From Erythrobacter sp. (GTDB lineage: Bacteria; Pseudomonadota; Alphaproteobacteria; Sphingomonadales; Sphingomonadaceae), in the NCBI GenBank assembly GCA_003483125.1, contig DMWU01000247.1:1-6087 (forward strand): DNA of 6,087 nt. Reading direction: 5' to 3'. The notes beneath the pieces were generated by a model. The model saw only the letters and a program-made list of their open reading frames with translations, was not told the DNA's origin and searched no databases. The position numbers and the translations under genes were made by a program. Positions 1-5,876 of this stretch are shown piece by piece. Each line of letters opens with the position of its first letter. The stretch's first letter is position 1.

Positions 1-927
1 GGGCTTGGTCCAGGCGTAGGTGAACGAGCCGCCAATCCGCATGCCTTCCGAACCCGGCGAGAATGAATGTCCGGCCTGGAACAATTGCTGTTCCTTGAAA
101 TCGCTCGTCGAATAAAAGGACACGAAGGTAGTATCGCCCATGCCCGTCAATCCATTTACTTGGGCACGCAATTGCCCGCCGAATGAACCGATGGTCGAAG
201 GTGCCAAGTTCTGTAAGAGCAGGTCAACCTGATAAGGACGCTTCAATACGGCGACCTCCGCAATCAAATCACCGACATTGCCAGTGCCAGCCGGCTTGAG
301 AGTCATTCTGACATTATAGCCGGGCAAATCCCGCGAAAGCAGCAGGTAGCGCTCTGCATCAAAGCGGTTGAAGACTTCGCCGCGGGTCAGCTTGCCAAGA
401 TATGCTTCGAGCTTGCTTTCCGCGCCCTGTGTTTCGCCTCGCGCTCTGACTGAGACGATCTTCGCAAAAATTACCTCGAGGCGGATGTTACCGTCCTCGA
501 TCCTTTGGGCAGGCACTTGTACCGCCGCTAGATAACCCTTGTTGCGTAGCAAGGTTGCCGCCGCATCCCTGATCTCACACAGCGTCGCAACTGACTGCGT
601 AGTCCCACGGAATACCTCCCAAGCGGGAAACATTTCCTCAGGGCTCACGCCCTTCAGATTGTTAAACTCGACGCTATTGATCGCGACGGAAATCGAGGCA
701 TATTGCGGATCAGCAAGCGGGCATGGTGCGCGCTCAATTCCGCCGTCTATTTCCAGCCTCGTTTCAGCTTGCCTACTCGGCGCTGTGATAGCTTCCAGTT
801 CGTCTCGAGTAGGTATCTGCGCAGATAAATCCGAGGTAAGGTGGGATACTGTACCCAGCCCTGCAGCCATCACGCCGATGGAGCAGCACCAACGGAATAC
901 ACGTTTCACCAACGAATTTGATCGCAT
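1..927 (-). CDS. TpsB/ShlB/FhaC-family two-partner-secretion outer-membrane transporter (5' part, cut by window edge)
   Basis: The first 309 codons of a protein open to the left edge. The family forms a 16-strand outer-membrane barrel with periplasmic POTRA domains that exports a large TpsA adhesin or hemolysin. Visible here: basic N-terminus and hydrophobic stretch with likely signal cleavage after LSA (about residue 36); a POTRA_2-like domain at about 82-158 (VEFNNLKG start, RNKGYLAAVQVPAQ helix-strand turn, IRLEVIFAKI end); a second POTRA-like unit at about 160-230 with LTRGEVFNRFD and RYLLLSRDLPGYNVRMTLKP, typical of ShlB proteins; then the first barrel strands from about 232. Family members are usually about 550-600 aa, so roughly half is missing. 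The ATG at 925-927 follows a G7 Shine-Dalgarno-like tract and a TTGACA promoter. The upstream lipoprotein gene ends 189 bp away. No TpsA partner is inside the window. The family call is firm; the substrate is unknown. Confidence 0.88.
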   Translation of the reverse strand, partial: MRSNSLVKRVFRWCCSIGVMAAGLGTVSHLTSDLSAQIPTRDELEAITAPSRQAETRLEIDGGIERAPCPLADPQYASISVAINSVEFNNLKGVSPEEMFPAWEVFRGTTQSVATLCEIRDAAATLLRNKGYLAAVQVPAQRIEDGNIRLEVIFAKIVSVRARGETQGAESKLEAYLGKLTRGEVFNRFDAERYLLLSRDLPGYNVRMTLKPAGTGNVGDLIAEVAVLKRPYQVDLLLQNLAPSTIGSFGGQLRAQVNGLTGMGDTTFVSFYSTSDFKEQQLFQAGHSFSPGSEGMRIGGSFTYAWTKP

Positions 928-930
928 GAA

Positions 931-937
931 CCCCCCC
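931..937 (-). promoter_or_regulatory. G7 tract acting as ribosome binding site of the TpsB-like gene
   Basis: Seven consecutive G on the minus strand end 3 nt before the ATG at 925-927. This is the only purine-rich Shine-Dalgarno candidate for this start, and it is a homopolymer, so its length could vary by slippage and change the spacing to the start codon. Confidence 0.4.
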
Positions 938-967
938 AATTTGTTCGATGCGACTCGTTTGGGCAGA

Positions 968-996
968 GGCTATGGTAGGGTTCCCTCTACTGTCAA
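968..996 (-). promoter_or_regulatory. Putative sigma70-type promoter of the TpsB-like gene
   Basis: On the minus strand, a perfect TTGACA (991-996) is followed after 17 bp by ATAGCC (968-973), placing the start point about 35 nt before the ATG at 927. The spacer holds an imperfect inverted repeat, AGGGAACCCT inside GTAG...CTAC, which could be an operator. The -10 match is only partial, and this is a sequence match without experimental support. Confidence 0.5.
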
Positions 997-1116
997 GCAC
1001 TTGCGCAGATTTGCGGCCTCCACAACGCATGCCCGCTCTGTACGAGCTGAGCCAGTTCGACAGTTCAAATTCAGAGGCGATTTGGGTGGCGCACGAGGGC
1101 CATGCTGGCCGAAAGC

Positions 1117-1944
1117 CTAACTACCGTCACCCTCCTGCGGCGACTGCGAATTAGGGCCAACTGCATTGGATGCAGGCGTGGCTGTCTGCTCGATCCCGCT
1201 ATTGGTCTTAGTCGGCCCGTACTGAGCATCCAGATTACGCGCAGCCGCTTGGCCATAGGTCGATGCGCTTGTCGGTCCATGTCTTGCATGCCACGCTGCC
1301 AGATCAACGCGGTATTGCTCATAGGATTGATAGAAGTTCTCAAATACCGCTTCCATGCGAGGCAGGCCCGTGGCCGCATATTCCTTCAACCTGCCGGGTA
1401 ATACTTGTGTGACTTCATGGCTCAGTTCCAAGGCTGCGTCGCAGAATTCAGGAAGCGTCGGTGGAAGCGCGAAATAGTTGTAAACGCGTGTCATGTAGGA
1501 ATCCTGCACGCGCCTGTATTTCGAACCATGCTCCCGACGATACTCAGTGGCGAGATCGCGATTGGCACGCCCAAGTTCACGCGAGTGGCGTCTCAAGAGG
1601 ATCTTGTAATTATCTACCAGCATGGTGTGCTCGGCGCTTTGGCAATTGAGCGCGGCAACGTTGAGGCCTGAGCGCAAGTTCCACAATGTTTGCGTGGAAG
1701 AGATCCCGGCATTAACAGTTTGCCGAACCCCATTCACCCCAACCTCAGGGATCGCCATACGCTCAACTGCGCCAGGCGGTGGTGTCGGTCGAGGCGGTAT
1801 TTCGACCACCTTCACCGGGGGGGGTGGAGGTGGCGGAGGAGGGGGCGGTGGAGGTGGCGGAGGAGGCGTTGCACATGCCGCCAAGGCAGCCACGCTAATC
1901 GCGACTATTGCCATCCTCATCTTAACCGGTTTCTTTGCGCCCAT
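1117..1944 (-). CDS. Proline-rich outer-membrane-type lipoprotein, function unknown
   Basis: 275 aa from the ATG at 1942-1944, chosen because GGAGAG lies about 8-10 nt upstream; an in-frame GTG at 1965 lacks this and would put the Shine-Dalgarno inside the gene. Residues 1-23 form a signal peptide (KK/K, then AIVAISVAALAA) ending in lipobox LAAC with Cys24. The +2 residue is Ala, so Lol-dependent transfer to the outer membrane is expected. Residues 27-43 are 17 consecutive prolines, followed by a further Pro-rich linker (VKVVEIPPRPTPPPG), likely an extended spacer across the periplasm or peptidoglycan. The remaining 200 residues look helical and basic (LLRRHSRELGRANRDLATEY; FENFYQSYEQYRVDLAAWH), with two cysteines (about 101 and 168) that could pair. 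The tail is low-complexity, rich in S/T/N/Q. I do not recognise a family. It sits between a terminator and the TpsB-like gene, so a link to surface secretion is possible but unproven. Confidence 0.85.
   Translation of the reverse strand: MGAKKPVKMRMAIVAISVAALAACATPPPPPPPPPPPPPPPPPVKVVEIPPRPTPPPGAVERMAIPEVGVNGVRQTVNAGISSTQTLWNLRSGLNVAALNCQSAEHTMLVDNYKILLRRHSRELGRANRDLATEYRREHGSKYRRVQDSYMTRVYNYFALPPTLPEFCDAALELSHEVTQVLPGRLKEYAATGLPRMEAVFENFYQSYEQYRVDLAAWHARHGPTSASTYGQAAARNLDAQYGPTKTNSGIEQTATPASNAVGPNSQSPQEGDGS
1819..1866 (-). repeat. 24-bp tandem duplication encoding the polyproline run
   Basis: Two adjacent 24-bp units, 1819-1842 and 1843-1866, differ at one position (gggggg versus gggcgg at the start). 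They share the exact 18-bp block tggaggtggcggaggagg at 1825-1842 and 1849-1866. Each unit encodes eight prolines in the lipoprotein. An 8-G run at 1817-1824 overlaps the left end. The structure suggests expansion by slippage or unequal recombination, with reading frame kept. Confidence 0.85.
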
Positions 1945-1988
1945 TGCTCTACTCTCCGAAATCACGGCACAGACTCTATCACATATCC

Positions 1989-2016
1989 TTTATCTGCGCT
2001 GAAGCAGCAGAGTTAA
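1989..2016 (-). promoter_or_regulatory. Weak candidate promoter of the lipoprotein gene
   Basis: Between the terminator ending at 2031 and the ATG at 1944, the best minus-strand pair is TTAACT (2011-2016) and GATAAA (1989-1994) with a 16-bp spacer, each 4/6 to consensus. A promoter is expected here because the terminator just upstream should stop read-through. The exact position is uncertain. Confidence 0.3.
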
Positions 2017-2030
2017 CCCGTCATAAGGGC

Positions 2031-2067
2031 AAAGAAAATGCCCGGAGCTCTCTTCGAGCCCCGGGCA
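2031..2067 (-). terminator. Intrinsic terminator of the Bax-inhibitor-1 gene
   Basis: The 29-nt inverted repeat at 2039-2067 has an outer stem TGCCCGG/CCGGGCA, one A-C mismatch, then a 4-bp inner stem (GCTC/GAGC) around a 5-nt loop: 11 pairs in all. On the minus strand it is followed at once by TTTTCTTT (2038-2031). It lies about 40 nt past the stop codon at 2107. The plus strand has no U-tract after the hairpin, so orientation is clear. Confidence 0.88.
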
Positions 2068-2106
2068 ACGATGAACCGAGTCATTCCTGCGGTTATCCGC
2101 TCATGA

Positions 2107-2853
2107 TCACTCGCGTGAACCCATGAAACGAAGCAGGAAGAGGAACATATTGATGAAGTCGAGGTAGAGGCTGAGCGCGCCAAGCACTACAGCCTTACCC
2201 GCCAATTCAGTACCACGATAATGACTATACTCTGTCTTCAAACGCTGCGTGTCATAAGCGGTAAGACCCGCAAAAATCAGCACACCGATAAAGCCAACCA
2301 CGTAATAGAGCGTGGGAGACTGTAGCCAGATATTGATCAGCGAAGACACGATCAGGCCGATTACGCCCATGATCAGGAAGCTACCCCAGCCGGATAGATC
2401 CTTCTTTGTCGTGTATCCCCACAGGCTAAGACCAGCGAAGGCGGCAGCCGTTGCAAAGAAAGTCGAAGCGATCGACGCACCCGTATAAACCAGGAAGATA
2501 GTCGAAAGTGAAAGACCCATGAGCACCGCAAATCCCCAGAACATTGCCTGAAGCGTGGTCTTGCTGAAGCGGTTTGCGCCAAAGCTCATCGCAAACACAA
2601 TCGCCAGTGGCGAAAGCATGACGATCCACATGAGCGGGCCGCTAGCAAACGAAATTGCAAGTCCTGAACGGGCAACCAGCAATGCCACGATACCCGTTAG
2701 CAATACACCTGAAGCCATATAGTTATAGATCGAGAGCATGTGCTTGCGCAGGCCCTCGTCAAAAGTAACGCGCCCGGCTAGCTCGCCGCTCGTCCGTGGG
2801 ACCGAGCCGAAGCCCTGCTGCTGCGAGCGCTGGGTTTCGTTCCAATCAGCCAT
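2107..2853 (-). CDS. Bax inhibitor-1/YccA (TMBIM) family inner-membrane protein
   Basis: 248 aa, the usual family size. A soluble, Gln-rich N-terminus of about 40 residues precedes seven hydrophobic segments at about 41-62, 73-90, 102-122, 126-146, 156-176, 183-203 and 222-242. Family signatures are present: IFAGLTAYDTQRLK (about 193-206) and ALSLYLDFINMFLFLLRF (226-243). Asp201 and Asp232 in these motifs match the pair that forms the pH-sensing di-aspartyl site of the bacterial homologue YetJ, a Ca2+ leak channel; that ion role is known for the homologue and only inferred here. Family members have also been linked to FtsH-mediated membrane protein quality control (YccA). The ATG at 2851-2853 is preceded by GGAG at about 10 nt. 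It has its own promoter and terminator, so is probably a single-gene unit. Confidence 0.95.
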   Translation of the reverse strand: MADWNETQRSQQQGFGSVPRTSGELAGRVTFDEGLRKHMLSIYNYMASGVLLTGIVALLVARSGLAISFASGPLMWIVMLSPLAIVFAMSFGANRFSKTTLQAMFWGFAVLMGLSLSTIFLVYTGASIASTFFATAAAFAGLSLWGYTTKKDLSGWGSFLIMGVIGLIVSSLINIWLQSPTLYYVVGFIGVLIFAGLTAYDTQRLKTEYSHYRGTELAGKAVVLGALSLYLDFINMFLFLLRFMGSRE

Positions 2854-2892
2854 TTGTTTCCATCTCCATTTAGGGGCGCACCTCTCACGCCC

Positions 2893-2904
2893 ATTGCGCG
2901 CAAT
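2893..2904. promoter_or_regulatory. 12-bp perfect palindrome over the -10 and start site of the BI-1 promoter
   Basis: ATTGCGCGCAAT is a perfect palindrome overlapping the -10 hexamer and the predicted transcription start. This is a position where a bound repressor would block RNA polymerase. The regulator is unknown, and a chance palindrome in GC-rich DNA is possible. Confidence 0.35.
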
Positions 2905-2930
2905 ATCGTAGTTCTTGCACTGATTTTCAA
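2902..2930 (-). promoter_or_regulatory. Sigma70-type promoter of the Bax-inhibitor-1 gene
   Basis: On the minus strand TTGAAA (2925-2930, 5/6 to consensus) is followed after exactly 17 bp by GATATT (2902-2907, 4/6). The predicted start point near 2895 gives a leader of about 40 nt. It is the best promoter match seen in the window together with the TTGACA site at 991-996. Confidence 0.6.
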
Positions 2931-2941
2931 GCGAAACCGGA

Positions 2942-2956
2942 TTGCAAAGCTTGCAA
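2942..2956. repeat. TTGCAA-N3-TTGCAA repeat upstream of the BI-1 promoter
   Basis: Two copies of TTGCAA separated by AGC, just after the proC stop codon and 11 bp upstream of the -35 box. TTGCAA is itself palindromic, so the pair is both a direct and an inverted repeat. The same TTGC/GCAA half-sites occur in the palindrome at 2893-2904. It could be a regulator site; no activity is shown by the sequence. Confidence 0.3.
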
Positions 2957-2966
2957 CTAACGCGCT

Positions 2967-3773
2967 CTAGCCCTTCGCCGCTTGCGCCAGATCAGTGCCC
3001 CGATCACGCGTAGCCCTAAGCGTCTCAATAAGAAGTTGTTTTAAGGCGCTATCTCGATCGAGAATATCAAGCCCTTCCCGTGTCATTCCACCCGGGCTCG
3101 CTACGCGATCGGCCAGTACTGCAGGTGAAACTTCACCTTCCGCCGCAAGGCATGCCGCGCCTTCCACCATCTCGAGGGCCAGGTGCTGGGCCATTTCATC
3201 TGGCAAGCCCAGGTCGCGTGCTGCACCAGCCAATGCATCGATAAAGCGATAGACAAAGCCCGGACCCGACCCCGCGAGCGCGGTTACGAGGTCAAAATTG
3301 CTTTCATCATCAAGAAAGTGCGCCGAACCAAGCTGACCGAAAAATTTAACTGCTATTCGAAGCGCATCGGAATCCAACCCTTCACCCGCCAGGATTACCG
3401 GCGATTTACCGATCCGGGCTGCCAAGTTAGGCATGACCCGATAATGCGCTGCCGCGTTTGGGAAACTTTGCTGCAATTGTTCCACTTCAATCCCGGCAAG
3501 CAGCGAGAATAGCGGGGTCCCCTCCCCGACGATTGATTGCAATCCTGATGCGAGTTGGCCGAGTTGTTGCGGTTTGAATCCCAACAACACGGCATCGTGA
3601 CCCATTTCTTCGGACGCTTCTCGCAACAGAGTGACGCCCTGGGGCACAGTCTCTAATGCTGGATCCAGGACGATAAACCTGCCGGGATCATTCCCCGCCG
3701 CGAGCCAGCCATCAAGCATGGCCCCGCCCATATTGCCGCAACCTACGATCAGCAGTCTTTCGAGAATCGCCAT
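2967..3773 (-). CDS. proC: Pyrroline-5-carboxylate reductase
   Basis: 268 aa, the normal length. The cytoplasmic enzyme reduces 1-pyrroline-5-carboxylate to L-proline with NAD(P)H, the last step of proline synthesis. Visible: the N-terminal Rossmann dinucleotide loop GCGNMGGAML (11-20); GFKPQQ (65-70), matching the conserved KP(Q) element; YRVMPNLAA (111-119); and the C-terminal dimerisation and substrate domain with ALAGSGPGFVY (165-175) and the family signature VASPGGMTREGLDIL (224-238). The signature has Met where Thr is common after the two glycines, with Thr231 following. The ATG at 3771-3773 is preceded by AGG at a short spacing. The ybjN-type stop is only 30 bp upstream, with no promoter or terminator visible between, so the two are probably co-transcribed. 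Confidence 0.97.
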   Translation of the reverse strand: MAILERLLIVGCGNMGGAMLDGWLAAGNDPGRFIVLDPALETVPQGVTLLREASEEMGHDAVLLGFKPQQLGQLASGLQSIVGEGTPLFSLLAGIEVEQLQQSFPNAAAHYRVMPNLAARIGKSPVILAGEGLDSDALRIAVKFFGQLGSAHFLDDESNFDLVTALAGSGPGFVYRFIDALAGAARDLGLPDEMAQHLALEMVEGAACLAAEGEVSPAVLADRVASPGGMTREGLDILDRDSALKQLLIETLRATRDRGTDLAQAAKG

Positions 3774-3803
3774 CTTACCTGCCCCGATTACACGTTCGCA
3801 GGA

Positions 3804-4310
3804 CTAGGCTTCACCAGCAGCATCGACAAGAGAAGCGTCAAGCGCAGCCTTGGGATCCTTGTCACCCCAAAGCACGAATTGGAATGCCGGATAGAAACGG
3901 TCGCATTCCTCGATTGCAATCTCTGTAAGCGCTTGGGCCTGCCCAATGCTAAGCATGCCGTCGTCACCCAAGAGAGCACCATGTCGATAGAGAAGCACAC
4001 TGCCATTCGACCAGATATCGAAATGGCCAAGCCACATTTGCTCATTCACCAGTGTGAGCAGTTCATAGGCTTGCGCATGCTTTTCCTTGGTTACCCGGAT
4101 ATCCGGCAAGCACAGCAACTGCAGGACGTTGTCACCCCCACGCCAAATTCCGCGTAGCTGGTACTTAGCCCAGCTACCCTGCACTTCTGCAGTCACTTCG
4201 TCGTCGGATATGATTTCGAACTGCCAACCGCGCGCCTCGAACAAGGCGGCCAGCATGTCTACCGGCGCAGCATCGTCATCCGCGGTCAGTTCCGGTTCGC
4301 GAGGTCTCAT
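3804..4310 (-). CDS. YbjN domain-containing protein
   Basis: 168 aa from the ATG at 4308-4310. It matches the YbjN family, small cytoplasmic proteins with a type III secretion chaperone-like fold; E. coli YbjN (about 158 aa) affects motility and stress responses, but the molecular role is unsettled. Characteristic features: acidic N-terminus with DDDAAPVDMLAALFEARGW (11-29), GSWAKYQLRGIWRGGDNVLQ (45-64), LPDIRV (68-73), NEQMWLGHFDIWSNGSVLLYRH (89-110) and the C-terminal IEECDRFYPAFQFVLWG (133-149). The frame stays open upstream to 4451, with other ATGs at 4359-4361 and 4449-4451. None of these has a clear Shine-Dalgarno sequence. I prefer 4310 because length and the acidic start fit the family. 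The gene lies directly upstream of proC, a pairing I recall from other alphaproteobacteria. Confidence 0.88.
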   Translation of the reverse strand: MRPREPELTADDDAAPVDMLAALFEARGWQFEIISDDEVTAEVQGSWAKYQLRGIWRGGDNVLQLLCLPDIRVTKEKHAQAYELLTLVNEQMWLGHFDIWSNGSVLLYRHGALLGDDGMLSIGQAQALTEIAIEECDRFYPAFQFVLWGDKDPKAALDASLVDAAGEA

Positions 4311-4391
4311 AGGGAAATCTTTAACCAAGTCATCGATGTGCTGGATGCCTCGTCCAACCATGAAATAGCAATGGAGCGCGGACGCGTGTCT

Positions 4392-4445
4392 GGGGAGAAC
4401 TACGATCCCCTGTTTAAAGCCTGTGCAAAGATTAAGCCGGATTAA
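4392..4445 (-). other. Intergenic segment between SPOR gene and ybjN-type gene with two small inverted repeats
   Basis: The 142-bp gap (4311-4452) holds a near-perfect 14-bp palindrome TTAAGCCGGATTAA (4432-4445) right after the SPOR stop codon, and GGGGA-N9-TCCCC (4392-4410). Neither is followed by a T-tract on the minus strand, so neither looks like an intrinsic terminator. No convincing promoter was found; TTGCAC at 4423-4428 lacks a good -10 partner. Read-through from the SPOR gene is possible. Confidence 0.3.
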
Positions 4446-4452
4446 CCACAAC

Positions 4453-5763
4453 CTATTGTAACTTAATGATTTCCTGTCCCTTCGGACTTACATACATGAA
4501 GCTGTCCTGTCCCGCCCTTTTGAGCGCGTTGACCAATCTGTGCGCCTCACCGCGGGAGGCAACTGGTCCAGCGAGTAATCGATTGGATCGACCCCAGCGG
4601 ACAACATGCCCACCATATCTTCCAAGCAAGTTGGGATTGTTGCGCTGGATGCGCCGCCAGTCAAACCTTAGCCGCGAGACGCTTCGGCCAGTCGCCACCT
4701 GGACCCAAACCCTGCTGGGGTGGACGACTGGAGGAGGTCTCTTCTCTCGCGGCGCCTCGATGGTCGAAATGTCAACCGACCTATCTGCTGCGTCAGGTGC
4801 AAGCGCAGCTTGTGCAGAGATATCGCCAAAAGCATCGGTCAACGACCCACTGCTTTCATCACCACTCCCTCCAAGCGGCTCGCCCACAGGCGCAAGTCGA
4901 ATGTCCGCCTGGACCGCATCCAGCCCGCCAACTGCATATTGGACTATACGCGCATCGTCGCGGCCGATATCGGCCGCACGCGGGAAGCTTCCAAGATTGG
5001 CTGCTGCCGCCTGCTGCGCACGCGTGAGGCGCGACATATAGGCGAGATAGGGTGCAATTCGACTAGCCAGATCACGCGGCATAACCGCATTGGCTATTGA
5101 AACAGCCTTCGCCTCTTCACCCATTATCGCCAGGCCAAATGCCCGCACGCGATAGGCCGCGTAATCTTGCCGCTGCAGCATGGGCAGCAGCACTTGCTCA
5201 AACCCCTCTTTGTCGCCTGAGATCGCAAGGCTCAGTGCAAGACGCCGAGAAATTTCATCGTTCGGACCGCGCGCCAGCGCCATTCGGTAGCTTGCTTGTG
5301 CCTGCGAGTTATCGCCGACTAGGTCATACGCCAGTCCTCTATCGCCCGCCATTTGCTCGCTATCCGCTCCAGATTGCTCTGCATCTACGAAAAGTCGCAA
5401 AGATTCTATCGGGCGGCTCGAATGAAGGTACACTACAGCAAGACCCATCTTCGCTTCAGCATTGCCGGGCGAAAGTTCCTGCGCGCGACCATAAAAGCCC
5501 AAGGCAGCGTCCAAATCGTCTAACTGGATAGCTGCGTTGCCCGCTTCAATCAGTGCCACAACATCCTGCGGGTTACGCGCCAATTCATGTAAAGCAGTAT
5601 TAAGCCGCTCTACTTCGCTCGATTGGGTAGGCTGCACTATCTCGCGATTAACTGCCTCTTGTGCGCTTACAGCTCCAAGCCCCGTGCAGGCGAGCAAAGC
5701 CAGGCCTGCAAGACGGAATAGGCGGCGCGCATGTCGCCAAGATGAAAATTCGAACCAAGCCAT
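4453..5763 (-). CDS. Exported TPR-repeat and SPOR-domain protein
   Basis: 436 aa. N-terminal export signal: arginines at 10-17, hydrophobic LAGLALLACTGLGA, likely cleavage after VSA (residue 34). Residues 51-165 and weakly on to about 250 form TPR-like helical repeats (GNAAIQLDDLDAALGFYGRAQELSPGN is split here as GNAAIQLDDLDAALGFYGR at 75-93, then AQELSPGN). A Gly/Ser/Asp/Ala-rich linker follows at about 285-350, and a C-terminal SPOR domain at about 351-430 (VWVQVATGRSVSRLRFDWRR; LAGPVASRGEAHRLVNALK). SPOR domains bind glycan strands stripped of stem peptides, which are enriched at the division septum, so a periplasmic role at the septum is inferred. It starts 113 bp after ftsZ, which supports this. 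The start at 5761-5763 is fixed by an in-frame stop (TAA at 5776-5778) just upstream. A weak TTGATA/CATGTT promoter match lies at 5790-5817. LLAC at 23-26 could alternatively be a lipobox. Confidence 0.92.
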   Translation of the reverse strand: MAWFEFSSWRHARRLFRLAGLALLACTGLGAVSAQEAVNREIVQPTQSSEVERLNTALHELARNPQDVVALIEAGNAAIQLDDLDAALGFYGRAQELSPGNAEAKMGLAVVYLHSSRPIESLRLFVDAEQSGADSEQMAGDRGLAYDLVGDNSQAQASYRMALARGPNDEISRRLALSLAISGDKEGFEQVLLPMLQRQDYAAYRVRAFGLAIMGEEAKAVSIANAVMPRDLASRIAPYLAYMSRLTRAQQAAAANLGSFPRAADIGRDDARIVQYAVGGLDAVQADIRLAPVGEPLGGSGDESSGSLTDAFGDISAQAALAPDAADRSVDISTIEAPREKRPPPVVHPSRVWVQVATGRSVSRLRFDWRRIQRNNPNLLGRYGGHVVRWGRSNRLLAGPVASRGEAHRLVNALKRAGQDSFMYVSPKGQEIIKLQ

Positions 5764-5841
5764 TGCTTCAGTTTCTTATCGCCCCATCCAACATGACTGG
5801 CACATGAAACATATCAAGCCCGCAACAAGGCAAGCCGCCTC

Positions 5842-5868
5842 AAAAAACGAAACCTGCTGCCTAACAGC
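5842..5868 (-). terminator. Weak terminator-like element after ftsZ
   Basis: On the minus strand a 4-bp stem GCTG/CAGC with a 5-nt loop (5856-5868) is followed 8 nt later by six T (5847-5842), starting 8 nt past the ftsZ stop. The stem is short, so termination is likely partial at best and ftsZ transcripts may run into the SPOR gene. Confidence 0.3.
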
Positions 5869-5876
5869 TTGGTTGG

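Noticed and set aside
773..1030. Minus-strand 85-aa open frame overlapping the start of the TpsB-like gene
   Set aside because: It is out of frame with the POTRA-containing protein, has no family resemblance and would overlap the promoter.
1099..1111. GGCC-N5-GGCC inverted repeat after the lipoprotein stop as terminator
   Set aside because: The stem is only 4 bp and no T-tract follows on the minus strand.
539..1120. Plus-strand 193-aa open frame
   Set aside because: It lies opposite the TpsB-like gene and its promoter region, has no recognisable domain, and the minus-strand frame has clear POTRA features.
1819..1866. CRISPR array or intergenic repeat
   Set aside because: Only two adjacent units with no spacers, fully in frame inside a coding sequence.
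1622..2002. Plus-strand frame with a long glycine run
   Set aside because: The glycines are the complement of the proline codons of the lipoprotein; the minus-strand frame has signal peptide, lipobox and Shine-Dalgarno.
4392..4410. GGGGA-N9-TCCCC as a terminator of the SPOR gene
   Set aside because: Short stem, wide loop and no T-tract; kept only as an intergenic note.
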